A model generated the notes under the pieces. The model was given only the letters and a program-made list of their open reading frames with translations. It was not told where the DNA came from and ran no database searches. The position numbers and the translations under genes were made by a program. This document shows, in pieces, positions 1 through 7,415 of a DNA stretch of 64,000 nt. Every line of letters begins with the position of its first letter. The first letter of the stretch is position 1. Source of the stretch: Actinotalea endophytica (GTDB taxonomy: Bacteria > Actinomycetota > Actinomycetes > Actinomycetales > Cellulomonadaceae); assembly GCF_025717005.1 (NCBI RefSeq), contig NZ_JAOVZU010000005.1:62001-126000 (forward strand). Direction: 5' to 3'.

Positions 1-558
1 GCCGTCGTGCTCGGCGGCGGCGCGACCGCGGCGTCCGCTCTCGCGGCGCTCGCGCAGCTGGGCCAGGCAGAGGCCGACGTCCTGGTGCGGTCGGTCGCCC
101 GGGCCGGGGGCATGATCCGGGCGGCGCACCGGATGGGTGTCAGCCCGCGTACCGCGGCGCTCGGCGATCCGGACGCGGCGGTCGGCCGGTGGGTCGCCGC
201 CGACACCGTGGTGTCGACACTGCCGCCGCATGCGGCCGACCCGATGGCGGAGGCGCTGGTTCGTCGCGGCGAGCCGGTGTCCGGCGTGCTGCTGGACTGC
301 GCGTACGACCCTCGGGTGACCGCCCTGGGTGCGGCGTGGCGCTCGCTCGGCGGGACCGTGGTGGCCGGTGAGCGCATGCTGCTGCACCAGGCCACCGAGC
401 AGGTGCGGCTGATGACGGGCCGTGCGGCGCCGGTCGAGGCCATGGCTGCCGCGCTGGACGGGGCGCTCGGTGCGGCGCCTGCCGGACCCCGCTCGCCGGA
501 CCGCGGTGTCCACGCTGTGTCGGACGCACGGACCACCCAGATCGATCACCTACCCTGA
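1..558 (+). CDS. aroE: shikimate dehydrogenase, C-terminal part (5' end outside window)
   Basis: The frame is open from base 1 (reading AVVLGGGATAASAL) to TGA at 556-558, so the gene is cut by the window edge. The glycine-rich GGGATAAS turn is the NADP-binding loop of the shikimate dehydrogenase Rossmann domain. The late segment GERMLLHQATEQVRLMTG matches the family's C-terminal signature with its Q-A/x-x-Q helix. The enzyme reduces 3-dehydroshikimate to shikimate. aroC, aroK and aroB lie about 15 kb downstream beyond the pilus locus. The catalytic N-terminal domain is not visible. Confidence 0.85.
   Translation, partial: AVVLGGGATAASALAALAQLGQAEADVLVRSVARAGGMIRAAHRMGVSPRTAALGDPDAAVGRWVAADTVVSTLPPHAADPMAEALVRRGEPVSGVLLDCAYDPRVTALGAAWRSLGGTVVAGERMLLHQATEQVRLMTGRAAPVEAMAAALDGALGAAPAGPRSPDRGVHAVSDARTTQIDHLP
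551..556 (+). promoter_or_regulatory. leaderless-type -10 box of the LCP gene
   Basis: TACCCT lies 6 nt before the GTG at 563, inside the last codons of aroE, and there is no Shine-Dalgarno sequence. This spacing fits transcription starting at or near the start codon. Confidence 0.45.
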
Positions 559-562
559 TCCG

Positions 563-1879
563 GTGCACGATCAGGACGAACCGGGCGACCCGGCACCGAC
601 ACCCGCGGGAGACTCCGAGCCCGCGGGTGCACCGGAACCCGCCGACGCGCCCGAGCCCGCTGGTGCGCCGGAGCCCGGCGAGGCGGCCGAGCCCGCTGGT
701 GCGCCGGAGCCCGGCGAGGCGGCCGAAGGCCACCCCCTGGACACGGTCGCCGGCGAGGCGGCCGAAGGCCACCCCCTGGACACGGTCACCGGCGAGGCAC
801 CCCACCCGCGACGGCGTCGGCGGTGGGTGGCCGTCCTCGCACTGTCGATCGCGGCGGTCCTGGTGGTGGGCGGCGGTGCGGTCGCGTGGTACGGCTGGCG
901 GCTGAACTCGAACGTCGAGCGCATCCCCGACCCCTTCGCAGGCCTGACCGACCGGCCCGAGTCGCCGACCGCGGTGCCGGTGCCCGCGGGCGACGGTTCC
1001 GACCCCGAGGAGACCGTGCTGCGGGCGCCGATGAACGTCCTCGTCCTCGGTTCGGACAGCCGGATCTCCGCGGGCGACCCGTCCGACTGGGAGGCCGGCG
1101 CGCAGCGCACGGACACGATCATGCTCGTGCACCTGCCGGCCGACGCGTCCTCGGCGTACGTCATGTCGATCCCGCGCGACTCGTGGGTGCCGATCCCGGG
1201 GTACGGCACGGCCAAGATCAACGCGGCGTACTCCTACGGCGGTCCGACGCTGCTGATCCAGACCATCGAGGACCTGACCGGCGTCCGCATCGACCACTTC
1301 GCAGTGACGGACTTCGAGTCGTTCGTGTCCATCACCGACTCGCTCGGTGGGGTGACGCTGAACCTCGCCGAACCGCTGTACGGGCGCGCCGACATGGGGA
1401 CGAAGGGGGAGCTGCTGGCCCCTGCCGGCGAACAGCTGCTGGACGGCTCGGAAGCGCTGACCTGGGTCCGCGAGCGCTACTCGCTGACCCGTGGTGACTT
1501 CGACCGGGTGCAGCGCCAGCAGGCCTGGATGCGCGCGATCCTGTCGCAGGTGACCTCGAAGGGGATCCTGGAGAACCCGGCGCGGACGCTGGCGTTCCTG
1601 GACACGGTGAGCCAGGCGGTCGCGGTCGACGACGGCGTGGACCTGGCCGTCATGCAGGACATGGTCGGCCGGGTCCGCAACCTGCGCAGCGGTGACGTGC
1701 ACTTCCTCACCGTGCCGATCTCCGGGACCGGCTGGAGCCCGGACGGCAAGCAGAGCATCGTCCGCCTCAACCAGAGCGCGTTCGACGAGCTGATGGCCGC
1801 CGTGGTCGCGGACGACGTCGACGGCTATCTCGCGGCGCACGCGGACGACGTGGACCAGCTGGGCGCTGTCGCGCCCTGA
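563..1879 (+). CDS. LytR-CpsA-Psr (LCP) family cell-wall ligase
   Basis: LCP enzymes transfer polyisoprenoid-linked glycopolymers to peptidoglycan outside the membrane. The 438-residue protein starts at GTG 563. An in-frame start at 422 would run through aroE and is unlikely. Residues 1-80 are a Pro/Ala/Glu-rich cytoplasmic tail with perfect tandem repeats. A basic stretch and one transmembrane helix follow, then the LCP domain: NVLVLGSDSR, AQRTDTIMLVHL, the MSIPRDSWVPIPG motif with the phosphate-binding Arg, a TKINAAYSYGG motif and the final VRERYSLTRGDFDRVQRQQ. It is a single gene between aroE and the pilus locus; no pilus-specific role is shown. Confidence 0.9.
   Translation: MHDQDEPGDPAPTPAGDSEPAGAPEPADAPEPAGAPEPGEAAEPAGAPEPGEAAEGHPLDTVAGEAAEGHPLDTVTGEAPHPRRRRRWVAVLALSIAAVLVVGGGAVAWYGWRLNSNVERIPDPFAGLTDRPESPTAVPVPAGDGSDPEETVLRAPMNVLVLGSDSRISAGDPSDWEAGAQRTDTIMLVHLPADASSAYVMSIPRDSWVPIPGYGTAKINAAYSYGGPTLLIQTIEDLTGVRIDHFAVTDFESFVSITDSLGGVTLNLAEPLYGRADMGTKGELLAPAGEQLLDGSEALTWVRERYSLTRGDFDRVQRQQAWMRAILSQVTSKGILENPARTLAFLDTVSQAVAVDDGVDLAVMQDMVGRVRNLRSGDVHFLTVPISGTGWSPDGKQSIVRLNQSAFDELMAAVVADDVDGYLAAHADDVDQLGAVAP
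653..724 (+). repeat. two perfect 36-bp tandem copies inside the LCP gene
   Basis: Units 653-688 and 689-724 are identical and encode the 12-residue block EPAGAPEPGEAA twice. The repeat is in frame, so copy-number change would lengthen or shorten the cytoplasmic tail without breaking the gene. Confidence 0.85.
713..790 (+). repeat. two 39-bp tandem copies inside the LCP gene
   Basis: Units 713-751 and 752-790 differ by one base near the end (Ala versus Thr) and encode GEAAEGHPLDTVA/T twice. They partly overlap the preceding 36-bp repeat, showing successive slippage events in the same tail region. Confidence 0.85.
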
Positions 1880-1946
1880 CCTGCCGGGTCCCTCGCAGGG
1901 CTCCACGGGGACGGCCCGGTCTCGGCCGGTTGTTGGCCCGATCGGG

Positions 1947-1975
1947 CTACAGCACGGCCGGGTCCGTGCCGATAG
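1947..1975 (+). promoter_or_regulatory. sigma-28-like promoter of pilB
   Basis: CTACA at 1947-1951, a 17-nt spacer, and CCGATAG at 1969-1975. It is one of five sites in the window with the same arrangement and the only one whose upstream box departs from CTCAA. The predicted transcript starts near 1982, giving a leader of about 36 nt with the SD GGAAGGA before pilB. Confidence 0.55.
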
Positions 1976-2017
1976 GTCGGTCAGGCGTATGCCGGCCGAC
2001 CACCCGGAAGGATCCCC

Positions 2018-3682
2018 GTGAAGCAGCTTGGCGACATCCTCCTCGATGAAGGCCTGCTCACCGAGGCGCAGCTGATGGCGGCGCTGGACGAGCAGGTGAT
2101 CCGCGGCGACTCGCTCGGGCGCGTGCTGGTGGACATCGGCATGCTGAGCGAGGCGCAGCTGGTCCAGGCGCTCGCCGCCCAGGTCGGGATGCAGTTCATC
2201 GAGCTCACCGACTTCCCGGTGGACCGCACCGCGGTCGGCATGCTGCCCGCCACCGTGTGCCGTCGCTACACGGCCCTGCCGATCGCGATCCACGACGGCT
2301 TCCTGGTGCTCGCGATGGCGGACCCCGGGAACGTGCTCGCGGTCGACGACGCCCGCACCCTGTCGCGCATGCCGGTGCAGACCGTGGTCGCCACCCGGGA
2401 CGACCTCGAGAGCGCGATCGACCGCTACTGCCGCGCCGACGACGAGATCGACGACCTGACGACGGCCCTGGTGGAGGACTCGGCCGAGGACCTGGACTCG
2501 GTCGGCGACGCGGTCGAGGACGATGCGCCGATCGTGCGGTTCGTGAACCTGCTGGTCACGCAGGCGATCAGCGACCGGGCGTCGGACATCCACATCGAGC
2601 CCGCGGAGAACGAGCTGCGCGTCCGGTACCGGATCGACGGCGTGCTCCACGAGATGCAGCACGCGCCGAAGAACATCCAGTCCGGCGTCATCTCGCGACT
2701 GAAGATCATGGCGGACATCGACATCGCCGAGCGGCGCAAGCCCCAGGACGGCCGGATGTCCGTAGTGCACCAGGGACGCAAGATCGACCTGCGTGTCGCG
2801 ACCCTGCCCACGGTGTGGGGCGAGAAGGTCGTCATGCGAATCCTGGACAACTCGACCGCGAGCCTGGACCTGCGTGACCTGTCGTTCCTCGAGGAGAACC
2901 TCGAGGTGTACTCGGAGGCGTACCACAAGCCCTACGGCATGATCCTGGTCACCGGCCCGACGGGGTCCGGCAAGTCGACGACGCTGTACGCCACGCTCAA
3001 CGCGGTGTCCCGGCCGGAGATCAACGTCATCACCGTCGAGGACCCGGTGGAGTACCGCCTGCCGGGCATCAACCAGGTCCAGGTCAACGTGAAGGCCGGC
3101 CTGACCTTCGCCGGCGCGCTGCGCTCGATCCTGCGGTCCGACCCGGACGTGGTGCTGCTGGGTGAGGTTCGTGACCACGAGACCGCGCAGATCGCCATCG
3201 AAGCGGCTCTCACGGGCCACCTCGTGCTGTCGACGCTGCACACCAACGACGCGCCGAGCGCGGTCACGCGTCTCACCGAGATGGGCATCGAGCCGTTCCT
3301 CGTGGGTTCCGCCCTCGACTGCGTCGTCGCACAGCGCCTCGCCCGTCGACTGTGCACGAAGTGCAAGGAGGAGTACGAGCCGACCGAGGTCGAGCTCGTC
3401 GCCGCGAACTTCCCGTGGAGCCCGGGGGAGGAGCTGCCGAGGCTGCACCGTCCGGTCGGCTGCTCGGCGTGCGCGAACACCGGCTACAAGGGCCGGCTCG
3501 CGATCCACGAGGTGATGCGGGTGACCGAGGAGATCGAACGTCTCGCCGTGGCGCACGCGTCCGCGGCCGAGATGGCCAAGGTGGCCCGGTCGCAGGGGAT
3601 GCTCACGCTGCGCGACGACGGCTGGGCGAAGGTCTTCCTCGGCGACACCTCGATCGAAGAAGTGCTCCGCGTGGTCGCCTGA
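2018..3682 (+). CDS. pilB: type IV pilus assembly ATPase
   Basis: Cytoplasmic motor that drives pilin polymerisation. The 554-residue protein has the family's usual size. It carries an N-terminal MshEN/T2SSE_N domain (roughly residues 1-150). The GspE-type ATPase core follows, with Walker A GPTGSGKST starting at G313, the LLGEVRDHETAQ Walker B region and the His-box HLVLSTLHTNDAPS. A zinc tetracysteine site sits at C446, C449, C482 and C485. The GTG start follows GGAAGGA at good spacing. First gene of the pilus locus, preceded by a sigma-28-like promoter; the antagonist pilT follows 79 bp later with its own promoter. Confidence 0.96.
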   Translation: MKQLGDILLDEGLLTEAQLMAALDEQVIRGDSLGRVLVDIGMLSEAQLVQALAAQVGMQFIELTDFPVDRTAVGMLPATVCRRYTALPIAIHDGFLVLAMADPGNVLAVDDARTLSRMPVQTVVATRDDLESAIDRYCRADDEIDDLTTALVEDSAEDLDSVGDAVEDDAPIVRFVNLLVTQAISDRASDIHIEPAENELRVRYRIDGVLHEMQHAPKNIQSGVISRLKIMADIDIAERRKPQDGRMSVVHQGRKIDLRVATLPTVWGEKVVMRILDNSTASLDLRDLSFLEENLEVYSEAYHKPYGMILVTGPTGSGKSTTLYATLNAVSRPEINVITVEDPVEYRLPGINQVQVNVKAGLTFAGALRSILRSDPDVVLLGEVRDHETAQIAIEAALTGHLVLSTLHTNDAPSAVTRLTEMGIEPFLVGSALDCVVAQRLARRLCTKCKEEYEPTEVELVAANFPWSPGEELPRLHRPVGCSACANTGYKGRLAIHEVMRVTEEIERLAVAHASAAEMAKVARSQGMLTLRDDGWAKVFLGDTSIEEVLRVVA

Positions 3683-3686
3683 TCGG

Positions 3687-3715
3687 CTCAAGCCGCCGTC
3701 CGTCACGGTCGATAC
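3687..3715 (+). promoter_or_regulatory. sigma-28-like promoter of pilT
   Basis: CTCAA at 3687-3691, a 17-nt spacer, and TCGATAC at 3709-3715, directly after the pilB stop. It matches the pilA, pilM and GGDEF-EAL promoters in spacing but deviates at the first and last positions of the downstream box. Confidence 0.5.
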
Positions 3716-3761
3716 AACGTCCGAGCGCCCCGCCAGGCGCACCAGAAGCGAGAGGTCCGCT

Positions 3762-5264
3762 GTGAACACGACTCCCCAGCCCGGCGCCCCGGGTCCGTGG
3801 ACGACTCCGTCGTACCAGAGCCCGCCCGCGGCCCCGCACGGCTTCCCGCCCCCGATGCCGACCGCGTCCCAGGCCTACCCGGCCCCGATGCCTCAGCAAC
3901 CGGCGCGGCCCTCGGTGCTGGGCGGTCGACCGCCGGCTCCGTCGGCCGAGGTGCCGTCTCGGCCGGCCGGGACCGCGCAGCCGCCTGCCGCGCCCGCCCG
4001 TCCGGCGGCCGCACCCGCGGCGCCCGCGGCGCCCGCCCGTCGGGCGAGCTCGCGGATCGGCATGGCGCAGGTGGCGCAGGAGGGCGACATCGACCTCGAC
4101 GCCGCGCTGCGGGCGATGATCGAGGTCGGTGGCTCCGACCTGCACCTGACCTCCGGTGCTCAGCCGATGATCCGGCTCGACGGGGGCCTGCGACCGCTCG
4201 AGGGCTTCCCGGTGATGTACCCGGACTCGCTGCAGCGCACGCTCTACTCGATCCTCAGCCAGCGCCAGCGGGAGAGCTTCGAGGAGCACCTCGAGCTCGA
4301 CATGGCCTACGCGGTCCGCGGCGTGTCGCGGTTCCGCGTCAACATGTACAAGCAGCGCGACTCGGTCGGCGCGGCCTTCCGGATGATCCCGTACGAGATC
4401 AAGCCGCTCGAGGACCTCGGCGTGCCGCCGATCGTCGCGAACTTCGCCGGTCTGCCGCGTGGCCTGGTCCTGGTCACCGGCCCCACCGGGTCGGGCAAGT
4501 CGACGACGCTCGCGGCGATCATCGACCTCGCCAACCGCAGCCGCAACGACCACATCATGACCGTCGAGGACCCCATCGAGTTCCTCCACCGGCACAAGAA
4601 GTCCTTGATCAACCAGCGTGAGGTCGGCGCGGACACGCACTCGTTCGCGAACGCGCTCAAGCACGTGCTGCGTCAGGACCCGGACATCATCCTGGTCGGC
4701 GAGCTTCGCGACCTGGAGACGATCTCGGTGGCGTTGACCGCGGCCGAGACCGGTCACCTGGTGTTCGCGACGCTGCACACCCAGGACGCCGCCCAGACCG
4801 TCGACCGGATCATCGACGTCTTCCCGTCGCACCAGCAGGACCAGGTGCGCACGCAGCTCGCGGGCGCCCTGCAGGGCGTGGTCTGCCAGACGCTGTGCAA
4901 GAAGGCGAACGGCAAGGGCCGCGCGGTCGCGACCGAGGTCATGTTGGCAACGCCGGCGATCAGGAACCTGATCCGCGAGGGCAAGACCCACCAGATCTAC
5001 TCCGCGATGCAGGCTGGTGCCTCCCAGGGCATGCACACCCTTGACCAGCACCTCGCGGACCTGGTCAAGTCGTCGAAGATCACCTACGAGGTGGGCATGG
5101 AGAAGGCCCACCACATCGAGGACTTCAACCGGCTTGTCGGCCGCACGTCGCGGATGGCGCAGGGTGCCGGCTCGATGAGCGACCCGACCGGCGCGGGCGT
5201 CGGTTCGGCGGAGGTGCCGGCGGCGGCGCCGCCGATGCCAGGATTCGGAGGGATGCCGCAGTGA
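3762..5264 (+). CDS. pilT: type IV pilus retraction ATPase with Pro/Ala-rich N-terminal extension
   Basis: Cytoplasmic hexameric motor that depolymerises pili, enabling twitching and DNA uptake. Core motifs: Walker A GPTGSGKST from G240, VEDPIEFLH, VGELRDLETISVAL and FATLHTQDAAQT. The protein is 500 residues, against about 350 for typical PilT. The excess is a low-complexity Pro/Ala-rich head (residues 1 to about 97) plus a short Pro/Gly/Met-rich tail. Start GTG 3762 follows GAGAGG. The pilC start overlaps the stop by four bases (GTGA), which implies coupled translation. The extension may be a docking tail, but that is inference. Confidence 0.95.
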   Translation: MNTTPQPGAPGPWTTPSYQSPPAAPHGFPPPMPTASQAYPAPMPQQPARPSVLGGRPPAPSAEVPSRPAGTAQPPAAPARPAAAPAAPAAPARRASSRIGMAQVAQEGDIDLDAALRAMIEVGGSDLHLTSGAQPMIRLDGGLRPLEGFPVMYPDSLQRTLYSILSQRQRESFEEHLELDMAYAVRGVSRFRVNMYKQRDSVGAAFRMIPYEIKPLEDLGVPPIVANFAGLPRGLVLVTGPTGSGKSTTLAAIIDLANRSRNDHIMTVEDPIEFLHRHKKSLINQREVGADTHSFANALKHVLRQDPDIILVGELRDLETISVALTAAETGHLVFATLHTQDAAQTVDRIIDVFPSHQQDQVRTQLAGALQGVVCQTLCKKANGKGRAVATEVMLATPAIRNLIREGKTHQIYSAMQAGASQGMHTLDQHLADLVKSSKITYEVGMEKAHHIEDFNRLVGRTSRMAQGAGSMSDPTGAGVGSAEVPAAAPPMPGFGGMPQ

Positions 5265-6499
5265 GCGCGACCGCGACCGAGACCCGGACCTACGAGTACA
5301 CGGTCCGGAACAAGGACGGCAAGATCGTCAAGGGCCGCCTGGAGGCCCGCGACCAGGCCGCGGTCGCTGCGCGGCTGCGGTCGATGGGGTCCGCGCCGTT
5401 GTCCGTCGCCGAGGTGACCAACTCCGGCCTGCAGCGCGAGCTGAAGATCCCCGGCATGGGCGAGCGGATCGGCATGAAGGACCTGGCGGTCATGGCCCGC
5501 CAGCTCGCCACGATGATCAACTCCGGGTTGAGCATCCTTCGCTCGCTCTCGATCCTCGCCGAGCAGACCGAGAACAAGGCGCTGGCCAAGGTACTCGGGA
5601 CGGTGCGTGGCGACGTCGAGACCGGTGTCGCCCTGTCCGTGGCGCTCGGCCGGCACCCGGCGGTGTTCCCGCCGCTGATGATCAACATGATCAAGGCCGG
5701 CGAGGTCGGTGGCTTCCTCGACCAGGTGCTGCTCTCGGTGGCCGAGAACTACGAGTCGGAGGTCAAGCTCCGCGCCAAGATCAAGTCGGCGATGACCTAC
5801 CCGGTCGTCGTGTTCATCATGGCGCTCCTGGCGACCGCCGGCATGCTGCTGTTCATCGTCCCGGTGTTCGCCGGCATGTTCGAGAGCCTCGGCGGCGAGC
5901 TGCCGCTGCCGACCCGGATTCTCGTGTTCCTCTCCGACGTGATGAAGATCGCCGCGCCGATCATGCTCGTGGCGGGTGTCGCCTTCAGCTTCTGGTGGAA
6001 CAAGCACAAGAATGACCGTGCGGTGCGCGAGAAGCTTGATCCACTGCGCCTCAAGCTGCCCATCTTCGGCAATTTGTTCAAAAAGGTGGCGGTCGCCCGG
6101 TTCACCCGCAACTTCGGGACGATGATCTCCTCCGGCGTTCCGATCCTGCAGGCGCTGGACATCGTCGGTGAGACGAGCGGCAACATCGTGATCGAGGACG
6201 CGTCGAAGGCGGTCCGGGATGCCGTCCGGTCCGGCCAGTCGCTCACCGGGCCGCTCGCCGACCATCCGGTCTTCCCGCCGATGGTCGTCCAGATGATCGC
6301 CGTGGGTGAGGACACCGGTGCGCTGGACCAGATGCTGCACAAGATCTCGGAGTTCTACGACCAGGAGGTCGAGGCCACGACCGAGCAGCTGACGTCGCTC
6401 ATCGAGCCGCTGATGATCGCGGTGCTCGGGACGCTCGTCGGCGGCATGATCATCGCCCTTTACATGCCCATCTTCAAGATCTTCGACCTGATCGGCTGA
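5261..6499 (+). CDS. pilC: type IV pilus inner-membrane platform protein
   Basis: 412 residues with two T2SSF domains (about 70-190 and 275-400), each ending in transmembrane helices. Family signatures are visible: FARQLATMINSG-like DLAVMARQLATMINSGLS, and a second copy VARFTRNFGTMISSGVPI. The C-terminal helix (LIEPLMIAVLGTLVGGMI) is typical. PilC couples the PilB/PilT motors to pilin insertion and extraction in the membrane. It overlaps pilT by GTGA. An extremely GC-rich element follows and separates it from pilA. Confidence 0.95.
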   Translation: MSATATETRTYEYTVRNKDGKIVKGRLEARDQAAVAARLRSMGSAPLSVAEVTNSGLQRELKIPGMGERIGMKDLAVMARQLATMINSGLSILRSLSILAEQTENKALAKVLGTVRGDVETGVALSVALGRHPAVFPPLMINMIKAGEVGGFLDQVLLSVAENYESEVKLRAKIKSAMTYPVVVFIMALLATAGMLLFIVPVFAGMFESLGGELPLPTRILVFLSDVMKIAAPIMLVAGVAFSFWWNKHKNDRAVREKLDPLRLKLPIFGNLFKKVAVARFTRNFGTMISSGVPILQALDIVGETSGNIVIEDASKAVRDAVRSGQSLTGPLADHPVFPPMVVQMIAVGEDTGALDQMLHKISEFYDQEVEATTEQLTSLIEPLMIAVLGTLVGGMIIALYMPIFKIFDLIG

Positions 6500-6508
6500 G
6501 GTCGGTCA

Positions 6509-6601
6509 CAGCGGGGCCCCCGCGCACCGGGGCCGGGGCCCCCGGCGGGGGCGGGGGCGGCCCCCGCGGGGCGCCGGCCCCCCGCGGGCCGCGCCCCGCT
6601 G
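6509..6601 (+). terminator. GC-only hairpin island between pilC and pilA, with G-quadruplex potential
   Basis: Between 6511 and 6599 only one base (A at 6526) is not G or C. Outer arms CAGCGGGGC (6509-6517) and GCCCCGCTG (6593-6601) are perfectly complementary, and several smaller inverted repeats lie inside. Four G-runs at 6529-6532, 6535-6538, 6547-6551 and 6553-6557 could form a G-quadruplex. It follows pilC by 10 bp and has no U-tract. Reading it as a transcript end or barrier before pilA is inference. Confidence 0.5.
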
Positions 6602-6707
6602 CGTGCGCGTCGGGCGTGCGAGGACGCTGGTAGCAGATGTCGTGAAATGTCCGGATTCGCCCCGTGCAGGGTTGAGGAGATCCTGTGTTCTTTCACCCGT
6701 ATGGGCG

Positions 6708-6736
6708 CTCAAGGCGGTCTGTCACGTGCCCGATGA
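6708..6736 (+). promoter_or_regulatory. sigma-28-like promoter of pilA
   Basis: CTCAA at 6708-6712, 17-nt spacer, CCGATGA at 6730-6736. The predicted start of transcription near 6743 leaves a leader of about 53 nt before pilA. This is the only strong promoter-like signal I see in the 296-bp gap between pilC and pilA. Confidence 0.55.
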
Positions 6737-6795
6737 CCACTGTGTTCTCACCCGTCGGGAAACCGGCACTCACACCGCAGACGAAAGGGATCAGA

Positions 6796-7248
6796 ATGAT
6801 CTCGCGTATTCGCAAGTCCATCGAGGACAAGGACCAGGGCTTCACGCTCATCGAGCTCCTCGTCGTGATCATCATCATCGGCATCCTCGCCGCCATTGCG
6901 ATCCCGCTGTTCCTGAACCAGCGCCACAAGGCCGAGGACTCGGCCGCCAAGGCCGACGTCTCGACCATCGGCAAGGAGGTCGCCACCTACTTCGTCGACA
7001 ACACCTCGGTGACCGGCCTGGCCGTCACCAAGACCGCGGCCACGCCGGCCCACTACGAGATGGCCGGTGGCGACCTGACCGCAGCCGTCGACCTCGGTCG
7101 TGTCTCCAACAACGTCGTCCTCGCGAAGCAGACCTTCACGAACCCGACCAACTGGTGCGTGTCGGTCCAGAACCCGCAGGGTGACAAGGCCGTCGTCGGC
7201 TACCGCTACTCCGCCGCGGGCGGCCTCGAAGAGGGCGTCTGCCCGTGA
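6796..7248 (+). CDS. pilA: major type IV pilin
   Basis: Structural subunit of the pilus. The 150-residue precursor has a short leader MISRIRKSIEDKDQG. The class III cleavage site follows, with Gly at -1, Phe at +1 and Glu at +5 (G^FTLIE), then the hydrophobic helix LLVVIIIIGILAAIAIP. The globular part ends with two cysteines (NWCVSV and EGVCP) that would close a C-terminal disulfide loop. ATG 6796 follows AAAGGGA; longer in-frame starts from 6685 would destroy the short leader. It is monocistronic in appearance, with its own promoter and a perfect hairpin after it. Confidence 0.95.
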   Translation: MISRIRKSIEDKDQGFTLIELLVVIIIIGILAAIAIPLFLNQRHKAEDSAAKADVSTIGKEVATYFVDNTSVTGLAVTKTAATPAHYEMAGGDLTAAVDLGRVSNNVVLAKQTFTNPTNWCVSVQNPQGDKAVVGYRYSAAGGLEEGVCP

Positions 7249-7273
7249 TGCAGGTCCTCTGACGGACTGAGGT

Positions 7274-7301
7274 GGGGCGGGAGGCGAGCGCCTCCCGCCC
7301 C
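7274..7301 (+). terminator. transcription terminator after pilA
   Basis: Perfect 11-bp stem GGGGCGGGAGG (7274-7284) with CCTCCCGCCCC (7291-7301) around a 6-nt loop, 25 bp past the pilA stop. There is no U-tract, as is common in high-GC actinobacteria. It would keep pilin mRNA separate from the minor-pilin operon. Confidence 0.75.
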
Positions 7302-7415
7302 ATCGGCCCGTCCCCGGCGCGACGCGCGACACGTCCGCCAGCTCGACCCGCTCGGGAGCACCCGACCCGAGCACCCATCCCTCAGCGGTAGACCCGACGC
7401 ACCGAGAGGTCCGGC

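Noticed and set aside
653-790. CRISPR-like array
   Set aside because: The repeats are contiguous, in frame and without unique spacers; they are coding tandem repeats.
140-3769. A very long open frame on the minus strand opposite LCP and pilB
   Set aside because: High GC makes antisense frames open. The plus strand carries recognised families with SDs, and the antisense translation is Arg/His/Asp-rich without any family pattern. The same applies to other long antisense frames, for example 39105-41651 and 44050-46935 minus.
7302-7415. A sigma-28-like promoter for the minor-pilin operon
   Set aside because: The only CTCAG (about 7381) is followed at 17 nt by CGAGAGG, which does not match. The operon promoter remains unidentified.
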